NCBI RefSeq assembly: GCF_026625865.1
Contig: NZ_CP113067.1
Location: forward strand, 186,001 to 250,000
Length of the DNA stretch: 64,000 nt
Direction of reading: 5' to 3'
Source of the DNA: Microbacterium sp. SL75
GTDB lineage: Bacteria; Actinomycetota; Actinomycetes; Actinomycetales; Microbacteriaceae
Under the pieces are notes generated by a model. It was given only the letters and a program-made list of their open reading frames with translations, had not been told where the DNA came from and did not search any database. Shown here piece after piece: positions 55,811 through 64,000 of this stretch (position 1 is the first letter of the stretch; the number at the start of each line of letters is the position of its first letter). Position numbers and translations under genes: made by a program.

Positions 55811-56895
55811 TCCGCGGCGCGGCGCCGCCCGAGGCGCGGCAGACGGGGAACAGCGGCAGTGGCGCCCGCGTCGGCGGGAACGACGGTCTCGGCCGCCGCG
55901 GCCAGCGGTCCGTCGGCGGTGTCGACGATGAGCGGCTCGCCCTCGGGAGCGGTGCGTTTGACGAGGGCGAGGGCGATCGGCCCCTCTTCGTGGTGGACGG
56001 CCACCGAGGTGATGGCGCCGATCACGGTGTCGCCCGCGCGTACGGCGTCTCCGCGGACGGGGAGGACGTTGTCGCTGCCGTCGAGCTGGAGGGCCACGAC
56101 GCGGCGCGGAGGATGACCGAGGTTGTGGACCTTCGCCACCGTCTCCTGGCCGCGGTAGCAGCCCTTCGACAGGTGCACCGCCGTGCGGAGCCAGTCCATC
56201 TCGTGCGGGAGCAGTCGCTCATCGGCGTCGACGGCCACGCGAGGGCGCCACGCCGCGATACGCAGGGCTTCGACCGCGTCGAGACCGGCCAAGGCCGTCT
56301 CTCCGCTCACGGCCGACGCGATCACTCGCTCGAACTCCGCGGCATCCACGATCGCCTCGGCCCAGTCGCGGTCGGCACCCGGGTGCGGGTCGACGCGGGC
56401 GTAGGCCCACCCACCCGGCGAGACGTCCGGCCACGGGTCGACCCACACCGGAGCGACGGACGAGAGGACCCCCACTGCCTCGTGCGTTCCGCCGAGCACG
56501 AAAAGGTCGTCGGAGCGGTCGGCGACCACCACGCGCAGGCGGAAGCGCATACGCGTCAGCCACGCGGCGAGGGCCGCGGCATCCGACGCGTCGACGAGAA
56601 GCCACGCGGTCTCGCCGTCGTCGACCACCGAGGCGGCGTGCTCGACGCGCCCCTGGGGGTCGAGGATGAGGAACTCGGTCGAGACGCCGGGCGCGAGGTG
56701 CGTGAGGGCCTGCGACGACAGCGAGTCGAGCCAGCTGAGGCGGTCCTCACCCGAGACCGTGATGACGCGGCGGTCGCCGAGGGGCGCGAGAGCGGATCCG
56801 GATGCCAAGCGGCGCTGCTCCGCCACGGGAGAGCCGACGTGGCGCAGCCCGCGATCGTCGATCACCGCACCGGGGACGGCGGAGAGGGATGACAT
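55807..56895 (-). CDS. ygfZ: Folate-binding YgfZ-type iron-sulfur maturation factor
   Basis: 362 residues, GcvT-like fold. Signature KGCYRGQETVAKVHNLGHPPRR and the preceding LLPHEMDWLRTAVHL; N-terminal RVITVSGEDRLSWLDSLSSQ matches. It supports assembly of [4Fe-4S] enzymes in a folate-dependent way. Start at ATG 56895; three nt separate it from the nitrobindin gene, so the two form one operon. Confidence 0.93.
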   Translation of the reverse strand: MSSLSAVPGAVIDDRGLRHVGSPVAEQRRLASGSALAPLGDRRVITVSGEDRLSWLDSLSSQALTHLAPGVSTEFLILDPQGRVEHAASVVDDGETAWLLVDASDAAALAAWLTRMRFRLRVVVADRSDDLFVLGGTHEAVGVLSSVAPVWVDPWPDVSPGGWAYARVDPHPGADRDWAEAIVDAAEFERVIASAVSGETALAGLDAVEALRIAAWRPRVAVDADERLLPHEMDWLRTAVHLSKGCYRGQETVAKVHNLGHPPRRVVALQLDGSDNVLPVRGDAVRAGDTVIGAITSVAVHHEEGPIALALVKRTAPEGEPLIVDTADGPLAAAAETVVPADAGATAAVPRLPRLGRRRAAE

Positions 56896-56897
56896 GG

Positions 56898-57497
56898 TCA
56901 CTCTGCCCGGGCCAGTCGAGCCGAGGCGTGCGAGCCCAGCTCTCGACCGAGGGCCGCGATGTCCCACGCCCAGAGAAGGTGGTTGTCGACGAGCCCGTAC
57001 AGGCGGGTAGCCGCCGTGTAGGTCTTCGCACCGGCGGTACGGACGACGGCATCGGTCGCGAGATCGATGCGCGGCCCCTTCACCTGCCCGACATAGAGCT
57101 CCAGGATGCCATCGGCGTGCGCCAGGCTCACCTCGATGTCGAAGCCGCCCTGGGCGTTGCGCAGGGCTTCGACGTCGTCGGCCGTACGGGTGACGGGCTC
57201 GGCCGTCGCGGGGAGGAGCCCGGGGCCGGCGTCGGCGTCGCCGACGGGTCGTGCGAGACGCCAGTAGCCGATCTCGGAGACGAGGGGGCGCCGCCCGTCG
57301 CCCTCGATCAGCCACGCATCGGCGGAGTAGTTGAGGAATCCCCCGCCGTCATGGCTGAAGCTGACGCGATGGGCGAACTCGCCCGAGAAGGATCGGTCAT
57401 CGACCTCGTAGTCGATGACGCCGGTGCCCTCCCAGACGCCCACCAGCCACGAGAGCGGGACGAGGTCGGCCGGAAGATCGGTCGGGATCTCGATCAC
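56898..57497 (-). CDS. Nitrobindin-family haem-binding beta barrel
   Basis: 199 residues. GVWEGTG at the N-terminus and the C-terminal LLWAWDIAALGRELGSHASARL containing the proximal His of nitrobindins. Ten-stranded FABP-like barrel that binds ferric haem and NO or peroxynitrite. GTG start; lies in a row with ygfZ and two small membrane protein genes. Confidence 0.88.
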   Translation of the reverse strand: MIEIPTDLPADLVPLSWLVGVWEGTGVIDYEVDDRSFSGEFAHRVSFSHDGGGFLNYSADAWLIEGDGRRPLVSEIGYWRLARPVGDADAGPGLLPATAEPVTRTADDVEALRNAQGGFDIEVSLAHADGILELYVGQVKGPRIDLATDAVVRTAGAKTYTAATRLYGLVDNHLLWAWDIAALGRELGSHASARLARAE

Positions 57498-57504
57498 GAC
57501 GCGC

Positions 57505-57618
57505 TCAGCGCTGGCCGCGGTAGAGGTTCCAGATGACCGTTCCGGACACGAAGGCGATCGCCAGCGAGGCGAGGCCGAGAAGTCCCACGAAGAACGCTTC
57601 GAGCGCGAAAAGGTCCAT
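57505..57618 (-). CDS. 37-residue membrane peptide
   Basis: One transmembrane helix (LEAFFVGLLGLASLAIAFV) preceded by MDLFA and followed by SGTVIWNLYRGQR, with a positive C-terminus so N-out or N-in is open. TAGGAT stands 6 nt before the ATG, so a leaderless start. It falls between two clear minus-strand genes and has typical codon use. No family recognised. Confidence 0.65.
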   Translation of the reverse strand: MDLFALEAFFVGLLGLASLAIAFVSGTVIWNLYRGQR

Positions 57619-57627
57619 AGCCCAATC

Positions 57628-57918
57628 CTAGCCCGACACCAGCGCCGCGAGTCCGAACCCGGCCGTGATGATGCCCAGCACCACCATCGCCCCGAGGCTG
57701 CTCAACGCCATGCGCTGGATGAACGCCTGCGAGCGGCCGTACCAGAGCTGCACGGCGAACGCCACGATGATGCAGCCCCCCAGAGCGACGGTGATCCACT
57801 GGGCGCGCCAGTGCTCCGGAGCGAACAGGCCGATGAGCACTCCGGCCACCGCGGCCAGCACCCACACGGCGACGATGCCGCCGAATGTGCGACGCGGCGC
57901 GAGGTCAGGCGTGGACAT
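57628..57918 (-). CDS. Three-helix membrane protein
   Basis: 96 residues: polar N-terminus with APRRTFGG, three transmembrane helices (about 11-31, 40-60, 70-93). Divergent start region with GATGAT 6 nt before the ATG. Conserved-looking spacing with the nitrobindin/ygfZ genes suggests it belongs to the same set. Function unknown. Confidence 0.7.
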   Translation of the reverse strand: MSTPDLAPRRTFGGIVAVWVLAAVAGVLIGLFAPEHWRAQWITVALGGCIIVAFAVQLWYGRSQAFIQRMALSSLGAMVVLGIITAGFGLAALVSG

Positions 57919-58032
57919 GACCCCATCATCACTCACGACCCCCTCGGCGCGCACGCGCAGCGCCGGTGTCGAGCGGCTCCGCGCGTCACCCTAAGATGAT
58001 CGGGTGCGCGGCACGCCGCACGGGAGGTCCTC

Positions 58033-58725
58033 TTGGCTCAGCTTCTTGTACTCAGCTCCGCCCCGGGCGGCGGGGCTGCTCTGCCTGCGCTCGAACTGCT
58101 GAGCCACCGGGTGCGGCAAATACCCGCCGAGGCCGCGCAGCTGGTGAACGCCCCCAGTGCCGACGTCATCTTCGTCGACGCCCGCTTCGACCTGGTCGGG
58201 GCCAAGTCGCTCAGCAAGATCCTCACGACCACCGGCGTCGAGGCGCCCCTGGTGCTCATCGTGACCGAGGGCGGTCTCACCGCCGTCTCCACGGACTGGG
58301 GCATCGACGACGTCGTCCTCGTCGGCGCCGGTCCCGCCGAGATCGACGCGCGCATCCGCCTCGCCATGGGGCGACGGGCCGCTGACCAGGTGTCGACGCG
58401 TATCCAGACCTCCGGCATCACGATCGACGAGTCGTCGTACTCGGCCAAGGTGCACGGTAAGCCCCTCGACCTCACCTACAAGGAGTTCCAGCTCCTGCAC
58501 TTCTTCGCCACGCACCCGTCGCGCGTGTTCACCCGCGAGCAGTTGCTCAGCGAGGTCTGGGGCTACGACTACTTCGGCGGCACGCGCACGGTCGACGTGC
58601 ACGTTCGACGCCTCCGCGCCAAGCTCGGCGATCTCGAGCAGCTCATCGGCACCGTGCGCAACGTCGGCTACCGGTTCAACGTCTACGAAGACGACGCCCC
58701 CGCCGCGGCATCCCCCTCCGCATAA
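58033..58725 (+). CDS. glnR: GlnR-type orphan nitrogen regulator
   Basis: 230 residues. Atypical receiver ([53 protein letters not shown]) typical of GlnR, which works as a dimer without classical phosphorylation; C-terminal winged helix with [34 protein letters not shown]. Controls glutamine synthetase and ammonium genes. TTG start behind GGGAGG; TAAGAT promoter about 35 nt upstream. It ends 57 nt before ppk1. Confidence 0.93.
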   Translation: MAQLLVLSSAPGGGAALPALELLSHRVRQIPAEAAQLVNAPSADVIFVDARFDLVGAKSLSKILTTTGVEAPLVLIVTEGGLTAVSTDWGIDDVVLVGAGPAEIDARIRLAMGRRAADQVSTRIQTSGITIDESSYSAKVHGKPLDLTYKEFQLLHFFATHPSRVFTREQLLSEVWGYDYFGGTRTVDVHVRRLRAKLGDLEQLIGTVRNVGYRFNVYEDDAPAAASPSA

Positions 58726-58731
58726 GGTCGC

Positions 58732-58760
58732 ACGCACCGCGTGTTCACCCCCGTGTCACC
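58732..58760 (+). promoter_or_regulatory. PHO box upstream of ppk1
   Basis: Direct repeats ACGCACC-N4-GTTCACC-N4-TGTCACC, 11-bp period, ending 9 nt before the AATGAT -10 box. The 13-mer GTTCACCCCCGTG is identical to part of the phoU/senX3 PHO box. Confidence 0.75.
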
Positions 58761-58781
58761 GACCCCTGCAATGATGTGGGA

Positions 58782-60950
58782 ATGATGGAACACGACTCGC
58801 TCGATGCCGGCCTCGGCGACGCCGACGACGACGACTTCGACGAGGCCGTAGAGGCCGAAGACGACCAGTTGCCCGACCACCGCTACCTCGACCGTGAGAT
58901 CAGCTGGCTGTCGTTCAATCAGCGTGTGCTCGAGCTCGCCGAGGACCCCACGGTCCCGGTCCTGGAGCGGGCGAACTTCCTCGCCATCTTCGCCAGCAAC
59001 CTCGACGAGTTCTTCATGGTGCGGGTGGCGGGCCTGAAGCGCCGCATCGTCACGGGGCTCGCCGTTCCCACCAACGTGGGCCGCGCCCCGCTCGACGTGC
59101 TCGCCGACATCTCGGCCGAGGCCCACCGCCTGCAACTGCGTCACGCCGCCGCGTGGACCGAGAAGGTGCGTCCCGCCCTCGCCGAAGCCGGCATCGAGGT
59201 CGTGTCGTGGGGGTCGCTCGACGAGGACACCGCCGCGCGCCTGACCGAGTACTTCCAGCGGAACGTCTTCCCGGTGCTCATGCCGCTCGCCGTCGACCCG
59301 GCGCACCCGTTCCCCTACATCTCGGGGCTCTCGCTCAACCTCGCGATCCGCATCCGCAACGCTCGCACCGGCCGCCAGGAGTTCGCGCGTCTCAAAGTGC
59401 CACCGATGCTCCCGCGCTTCGTCGAGATCGGCGGGGACGGACCCGGCGTGCGCTACCTGCCGCTCGAGGAACTCATCTCGAACCACCTGGGGGATCTGTT
59501 CCCGGGGATGGAGGTCCTCGACCACCACGCGTTCCGTCTGACGCGCAACGAGGACATGACGATCGAGGAGGACGAGACCGAGAACCTCATCCAGGCGCTC
59601 GAGGCCGAGCTCCTGCGTCGTCGTTTCGGTCCCCCCATCCGCCTCGAGATCACCGAGGACATGGACGACGTCACGCGTTCGCTGCTGCTGAGCGAACTCG
59701 ACATCACCGAGCAGGAGGTCTACCGGCTGCCGGGCTCCCTCGACCTGCGCGGTCTGTTCGACCTGTCGCGCATCGACCGCCCCGACCTGCGTTACCCGCC
59801 GCACGTGCCCAAGACGGCGCTGGCCTTCCAGCCGCCCGAGCAGAACGGACGCGCCGACCTGTTCGGTGCGATCCGCAAGGGCGACGTGCTGGTGCACCAC
59901 CCGTACGAGTCGTTCGCGACGAGCGTGCAGGCGTTCCTCGAGCAGGCCGCCCGCGACCCGCACGTGCTCGCCATCAAGCAGACGCTGTACCGCACGTCGG
60001 GCGACAGCCCTATCGTGCAGGCGCTCATCGACGCCGCCGAGGCCGGCAAACAGGTCCTCGCGCTCGTCGAGGTCAAGGCGCGCTTCGACGAGGCCAACAA
60101 CATCGTCTGGGCCCGCAAGCTCGAGAAGGCCGGCGTCCACGTCGTCTACGGTCTGGTGGGGCTCAAGACCCACTGCAAGCTCGCGCTCGTCATCCGCGAA
60201 GAAGAGGGTCGCCTGCGCCACTACAGCCATGTCGGCACGGGCAACTACAACCCCAAGACGAGCCGCATCTACGAGGACTTCGGGCTGTTCACCGTCGACG
60301 ACCAGGTGGGCCGCGATCTCACGCGCCTGTTCAACGAGCTCAGCGGCTACGCGATCGAGAAGAAGTTCAAGCGTCTTCTCGTGGCTCCCCTGCACCTGCG
60401 CAAGGGGCTGCTGCGTCACATCGACAAGGAGCGTCGCAACGCGCTCGAGGGCAAGCCCTCCGGCGTGCGGATCAAGGTCAACTCGATGGTCGACGAGGAG
60501 ATCATCGACGCGCTGTACCGCGCGAGCCAGGCCGGTGTTCCCGTCGAGGTATGGGTGCGCGGAATCTGTTCGATCAAGCCGGGCGTCCCCGGAATGAGCG
60601 AGAACATCACGGTGCGATCGATCCTCGGTCGCTACCTCGAGCATTCGCGCATCTTCACCTTCGAGAACGACGGCGACCCGCAGGTCTTCATCGGAAGCGC
60701 CGACATGATGCACCGCAACCTCGACCGCCGCGTCGAGGCGCTCGTGCGCGTGGTCGACCCGGCTCAGGTGCAAGAGCTCACGACGCTGTTCACCCTCGCG
60801 ATGGACGACGGCACGAGCTCGTGGCACCTCGGCTCGGAGGGAGAGTGGACGCGGCACAGCGTCGACGAGTCCGGTGCGCCTCTCATCGATCTGCAGGAGC
60901 ACACCATGGCGCTCGTGCAGCGCAAGCGCCGGGCCCGGACGGCGCGGTGA
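58782..60950 (+). CDS. ppk1: Polyphosphate kinase 1
   Basis: 722 residues. N-terminal [42 protein letters not shown], catalytic His region ([25 protein letters not shown]) and second phospholipase-D-like half with [15 protein letters not shown]. An acidic 30-residue N-terminal leader is extra. Makes polyphosphate from ATP reversibly. Start at ATG 58782, exactly 6 nt after AATGAT (leaderless). Operon with mutT1 and a phosphopantetheinyl transferase gene. Confidence 0.96.
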   Translation: MMEHDSLDAGLGDADDDDFDEAVEAEDDQLPDHRYLDREISWLSFNQRVLELAEDPTVPVLERANFLAIFASNLDEFFMVRVAGLKRRIVTGLAVPTNVGRAPLDVLADISAEAHRLQLRHAAAWTEKVRPALAEAGIEVVSWGSLDEDTAARLTEYFQRNVFPVLMPLAVDPAHPFPYISGLSLNLAIRIRNARTGRQEFARLKVPPMLPRFVEIGGDGPGVRYLPLEELISNHLGDLFPGMEVLDHHAFRLTRNEDMTIEEDETENLIQALEAELLRRRFGPPIRLEITEDMDDVTRSLLLSELDITEQEVYRLPGSLDLRGLFDLSRIDRPDLRYPPHVPKTALAFQPPEQNGRADLFGAIRKGDVLVHHPYESFATSVQAFLEQAARDPHVLAIKQTLYRTSGDSPIVQALIDAAEAGKQVLALVEVKARFDEANNIVWARKLEKAGVHVVYGLVGLKTHCKLALVIREEEGRLRHYSHVGTGNYNPKTSRIYEDFGLFTVDDQVGRDLTRLFNELSGYAIEKKFKRLLVAPLHLRKGLLRHIDKERRNALEGKPSGVRIKVNSMVDEEIIDALYRASQAGVPVEVWVRGICSIKPGVPGMSENITVRSILGRYLEHSRIFTFENDGDPQVFIGSADMMHRNLDRRVEALVRVVDPAQVQELTTLFTLAMDDGTSSWHLGSEGEWTRHSVDESGAPLIDLQEHTMALVQRKRRARTAR

Positions 60951-61897
60951 CGAAGGCCGAACCCGAGACGGCCGTCTACGCGGCCGGCGGCGTCGTGTGG
61001 CGCTTCGTGGAGGGCAAGCTCCGCGTTCTGCTCATCCACCGTACGAAGTACCGGGACCTCACCCTCCCGAAGGGGAAGGTCGACCCCGGCGAAACGCTCG
61101 CCGAGACCGCCGTGCGCGAGATCCGCGAGGAGACCGGCATCCGGGTCTCGCTCGGGGTGCCCGTGGGCGTCTCGAGATACCGGATGCCGAGCTCACGCAC
61201 CAAGATCGTGCACTATTGGGCGGCGGAGGCGACGGACGCCGCCGTGCGCAGCTCGACGTTCGTCCCCAACAAAGAGGTCGCGGCGATCGAGTGGGTGAGC
61301 CTGAAGAAGGCGCGCAAGAACCTCTCCTATCCCGTCGACATCGAGATCCTCGACGAGTTCACGCGGATCGTCGACGAAGGGGCCCTGCCGACCTTCCCGA
61401 TCGTCGTGCTGCGCCACGCGAGAGCACGCGCGCGGGAGGAATGGGACGGCTCCGACAGCGTGCGGCCGCTGACCCCGCGCGGTCGCCGCCAAGCCGAGGC
61501 GATCGTCGGACCCCTGCTCGCGTTCGGCGTGCGGCGGGTGTACTCCAGCCCGGCGGAGCGATGCATTCGTACGGCGACACCCCTCGCCCAGGCCCTGGGC
61601 CAGCGCATCCACCTGACCGACGCGGTCAGTCAGGACGCGTGGGAAGAGGGACGCGCCGACTCGCGCACCCTCATCGGCGAGCGGGTGCGCGCCCGCAAAC
61701 CGGTGGTCGTGTCGAGCCATCGGCCGGTGCTCCCCGACATCCTGCACGAGCTCGCGCTCGCGACCGGGACCATGGGCGGTTCCTACCTGGGCAGTGCTTC
61801 GGCGCTCGAGCCCGCCGCGTTCTCGGTCGTGCACATTCCGGTCGAGCATCCCGGTGCCGGCATCGTGGCCATCGAGACGCACGAGCCGAAGGTGTGA
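60947..61897 (+). CDS. mutT1: Nudix hydrolase fused to histidine phosphatase (MutT1 type)
   Basis: 316 residues. Residues 1-150: Nudix domain with the box [22 protein letters not shown]. Residues 160-316: SixA-like phosphatase starting VVLRHARA with RR-type [14 protein letters not shown]. Mycobacterial MutT1 with this architecture removes pyrophosphate from 8-oxo-dGTP/GTP and then the monophosphate, avoiding mutagenic incorporation. GTGA overlap with ppk1. Polyphosphate and nucleotide pools are thus linked in one operon. Confidence 0.93.
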   Translation: MTKAEPETAVYAAGGVVWRFVEGKLRVLLIHRTKYRDLTLPKGKVDPGETLAETAVREIREETGIRVSLGVPVGVSRYRMPSSRTKIVHYWAAEATDAAVRSSTFVPNKEVAAIEWVSLKKARKNLSYPVDIEILDEFTRIVDEGALPTFPIVVLRHARARAREEWDGSDSVRPLTPRGRRQAEAIVGPLLAFGVRRVYSSPAERCIRTATPLAQALGQRIHLTDAVSQDAWEEGRADSRTLIGERVRARKPVVVSSHRPVLPDILHELALATGTMGGSYLGSASALEPAAFSVVHIPVEHPGAGIVAIETHEPKV

Positions 61898-62532
61898 CGC
61901 TTCCCGCCGGCATCCGTGTCGCGTGGCGCGAGGTTCCCGCGGGCTCGAAGCGCCGGGACGTCTCGCGTGCACTGCTCGCCGAGCTGCTGCCGGGGGCGTG
62001 GTTCACGTCGCGCTGCCCCGTGTGCGGTGCGGACCACGGTCGCGTGCGCGTGGAGGGGGCGGATGCCGCGGCCTCGGTGTCGTACGCCGGGGGTTGGGCC
62101 GTCGTGGCCACGGCGTCGGGGCACGAGAGCGTCGGTGTGGATGCGGTGCCCGGGCATGCAGCCGGCTTGGAGCGGGTCCTTCCCCCCGTGGTGTCCGACC
62201 GGCCGGCCGGCCTCGAGACGAGCGCTACGCGGGCGGAGGCGGAGCACCGTGCGACCGGGGGCGAGCAGGCCCGGGCGTGGGCGCGGGTGGAGGCCGTCCT
62301 CAAGGCGGACGGCCGGGGGCTCGGCGTGGATCCGCGGTGCGTGGAGGTGACCCTGAACGGTGCGCGGTGGTCGGCTCGGGTGCGGTCACCCTCGTCCGAC
62401 AGGGCTGAGGCGGGCGACGACGGCGAGGCGGGTGCGCGCGAACGGCGTTGGCGCGGATGGGACCTCGACGGTCCCGACGGCGTCGTGCTCGCGGTGGCCG
62501 TGGAGGCGCGCGCGGACGACGTCTCGGTGTGA
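61894..62532 (+). CDS. Sfp-type 4'-phosphopantetheinyl transferase
   Basis: 212 residues from GTG 61894, overlapping the mutT1 stop (GTGA). Visible motifs: SYAGGWAVVATASG (P2 region), GVDAVPG (P3, metal Asp) and WARVEAVLKADGRGL corresponding to WxxxEAxxK of P5. The P5 Lys-Glu is reduced to Val-Glu, but the metal-binding Glu is kept. Attaches phosphopantetheine to carrier proteins, so it could activate the ACP of the left-end peptide cluster. Placement in a ppk1-mutT1 operon is unusual. Confidence 0.8.
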   Translation: MTLPAGIRVAWREVPAGSKRRDVSRALLAELLPGAWFTSRCPVCGADHGRVRVEGADAAASVSYAGGWAVVATASGHESVGVDAVPGHAAGLERVLPPVVSDRPAGLETSATRAEAEHRATGGEQARAWARVEAVLKADGRGLGVDPRCVEVTLNGARWSARVRSPSSDRAEAGDDGEAGARERRWRGWDLDGPDGVVLAVAVEARADDVSV

Positions 62533-62642
62533 GGCGCCGTGGGGGGGGTGCGCCGAAACCGCCCGATGCTCTGCCCGGTGGCTCCGCCGGCCGAGGCCAT
62601 CGGTCCGGTCCCGCGAGTCGCGATGGCGCTGCGGTTCGACCG

Positions 62643-63941
62643 TCAGGGTCGCGCCGGCAGAGCCTCGTCGTCGATCCACCGTGACAGCACCGCCGCGGCA
62701 TCCGCTCCCCCGGCGTGTTCGACCGCGGCGCGGAAATCGTCGGTGGTCACGAGAGCGTGCCGATGCTCCGCCGTCCACGATCGCAGGAGCTCGAAGAACG
62801 CGTCGTCGCCGAGCGTGCGCCGAAGAGCGTGCAGGGTCAGGGCGCCGCGCTTGTAGACGCGGTCGTCGAACATGTCGTCGGGGCCCGGATCGACGAGAAG
62901 AAGATCGCGGGGTTTGGCGGCGAGACGGGCGTAGAAGTCTGCGACGCACGACTCGACGGACGCGCCGCCCGAAGTCTCCGACCACAACCACTCGGCGTAG
63001 CAGGCGAAGCCCTCGTTGAGCCAGATGTCGCTCCACCGGGCGATGCCGACGCTGTTGCCGAACCACTGGTGCGCCAGCTCGTGCGCCACGAGGCGCTGCG
63101 CCGCGGGAACCAGATGGTTCATGCCGAAGACCGCCAACCCCTGGGCCTCGAGCGGGATCTCCAGCTCGTCGGCGGTCACCACGAGCGTGCACGCCTGCTG
63201 GGGGTAGGGCCCGAAGAACCGATCGAAGGCCCGCAGCATGCCGGGCACCGTCGCGAACGCCCGATCGACGGCCGCGCTGAGTCCCGGAGGGGCCGTGACC
63301 GTGACCGCGGGCACGAGCGAATCACCGGTGCCCTCGAGCTGGCGTGTGCGATAGCGCCCCACGTGCACGGCCGCGAGATACGTGGCCGTGGGGACGTCGG
63401 AGACGAAAGTGGTCGTCACCCGACCGCCCCGCCGCACGCTCGGACCGGCGACCCCCGTGGCCGCCGCCACGTATCCCTCGTCGACCGTGATCTCGAGCCG
63501 CATACGCGCGCGGTTGTCCGGGCGGTCGTTGCAGGGGAACCAGGTCGGCGCGCCGGTCGGCTGGCCGGCGACGAGGGCACCATCGGTCAGTTCCTCCCAC
63601 CCGAGGGTTCCCCACCGGGAACGGCGAGGAGCCGGGGCCCCCGCGTAGGCCACCTCGACCTCGAAACGATCACCCGCGGCGAGCGCGCGCGGCAGGGTGA
63701 CGCGGAGGACGCGGGGACCGGCCGAGAACCGGGCGCTCGCACCGTCGACGCGCACGCGCGAGGTGCGGAGGCCGACGAGGTCGAGGGCGAAAGACGAGAC
63801 CGCCTCGCGGGCGACCGCGACGATCGTCGCGACGCCTTCGAGGCGATTGGTGCGCACGCGGTAACCGATCACGAGGTCGTACGACTCGACGTCGTACGAC
63901 AGGTCGCCGCTCTGCGGGGCGTACCGGTCGACCACGCTCAC
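62643..63941 (-). CDS. M1-family zinc aminopeptidase
   Basis: 432 residues from GTG 63941, which overlaps the upstream gene's stop (GTGA). N-terminal beta sandwich with WFPCNDRPDNRARM; catalytic domain with HELAHQWFGNSVGI (HExxH) and the distal Glu in NEGFACYAEW. GAMEN is replaced by QGLAVFGM in the usual place. Smaller than PepN, lacking the large C-terminal helical domain. Trims N-terminal residues from peptides. A start at GTG 63980 is possible but adds only a short segment. Confidence 0.9.
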   Translation of the reverse strand: MSVVDRYAPQSGDLSYDVESYDLVIGYRVRTNRLEGVATIVAVAREAVSSFALDLVGLRTSRVRVDGASARFSAGPRVLRVTLPRALAAGDRFEVEVAYAGAPAPRRSRWGTLGWEELTDGALVAGQPTGAPTWFPCNDRPDNRARMRLEITVDEGYVAAATGVAGPSVRRGGRVTTTFVSDVPTATYLAAVHVGRYRTRQLEGTGDSLVPAVTVTAPPGLSAAVDRAFATVPGMLRAFDRFFGPYPQQACTLVVTADELEIPLEAQGLAVFGMNHLVPAAQRLVAHELAHQWFGNSVGIARWSDIWLNEGFACYAEWLWSETSGGASVESCVADFYARLAAKPRDLLLVDPGPDDMFDDRVYKRGALTLHALRRTLGDDAFFELLRSWTAEHRHALVTTDDFRAAVEHAGGADAAAVLSRWIDDEALPARP

Positions 63942-64000
63942 GTCGTCGACTGGTAGGCGCGCACCTTCACCGCACGCCACGGACCGATGGGATTGCCGCT
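63938..64000 (-). CDS. C-terminus of an unidentified gene (start outside window)
   Basis: Open frame from the window end to a TGA that overlaps the M1 peptidase GTG. The visible tail SGNPIGPWRAVKVRAYQSTT has no motif I can assign. Coupling by GTGA overlap suggests an operon with the peptidase. Confidence 0.6.
   Translation of the reverse strand, partial: SGNPIGPWRAVKVRAYQSTT

Noticed and set aside
58004..58102. Leaderless 32-codon ORF overlapping the glnR start
   Set aside because: It has correct -10 spacing, but the frame has no other support and glnR has a good ribosome site; chance overlap is more likely.

Overview
The window looks like chromosomal DNA from a high-GC actinobacterium of the family Microbacteriaceae, most likely Microbacterium or a close relative. 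The basis is gene order and family content (carD next to ispDF, cysS and rlmB; senX3-regX3 divergent from phoU; an imuA-imuB-dnaE2 mutasome; DUF3263, DUF2510, DUF3027 and DUF4032 proteins; a GlnR-type orphan regulator), strong GC bias at third codon positions, and many genes whose -10 hexamer lies 6-8 nt before the start codon (leaderless mRNAs). No species can be named from the sequence alone.

The left end (1-6351, minus strand) is the most unusual part. It holds a compact ribosomal peptide cluster of class III lanthipeptide type: an R2-like diiron oxidase, a dedicated acyl carrier protein, two 30-residue precursor peptides with Ser-x-x-Ser-x-x-Cys cores, a small two-helix membrane protein, a FabF-type ketosynthase, a GNAT acyltransferase and a LanKC synthetase cut by the window edge. 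Most of these genes are joined by ATGA overlaps. Lipid-building genes combined with labionin-type precursors point to a lipolanthine-like fatty acid/peptide hybrid. The Cys is not the last residue of either precursor and no decarboxylase is visible, so the product should differ from the avionin-containing lipolanthines. A divergent XRE regulator plus ImmA-type protease (6437-7289) and a tRNA-Arg gene flank it.

7449-21940 carries an NRDE protein, coaBC, a peroxiredoxin, a repeat-containing DUF2510 membrane protein, the SOS-controlled imuA-imuB-dnaE2 operon with a LexA box inside its promoter, a 5'-truncated isochorismatase next to an HNH endonuclease, an M23 peptidase, a DtxR-family regulator and serC. 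21941-32222 holds a cold-shock-domain protein, two XPB-type helicase genes, a two-component system, a MerR regulator with a classical operator, groEL with two CIRCE elements, and cspA. 32354-44851 is a mixed housekeeping stretch: LytR_C, DUF3263 and DUF2332 proteins, msrB with a nitroreductase, an exporter, amylosucrase, a deaminase, tRNA-Thr, a DsbA-like protein without its CxxC, an orphan sugar-ABC ATPase, DUF4032 and an oxidoreductase.

44871-57918 contains rlmB-cysS, ispDF, carD, a lipoprotein, regX3-senX3 divergent from phoU, gpmA, a methyltransferase, FUSC, ygfZ, a nitrobindin and two small membrane proteins. 58033-62532 runs glnR, then ppk1-mutT1-phosphopantetheinyl transferase coupled by GTGA overlaps. 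Similar 11-bp-spaced PHO-box repeats sit before phoU/senX3 and before ppk1, tying these loci into a phosphate response next to the nitrogen regulator. The window ends in an M1 aminopeptidase and the tail of another gene. The phosphopantetheinyl transferase is the only visible candidate for activating the carrier protein of the left-end cluster.
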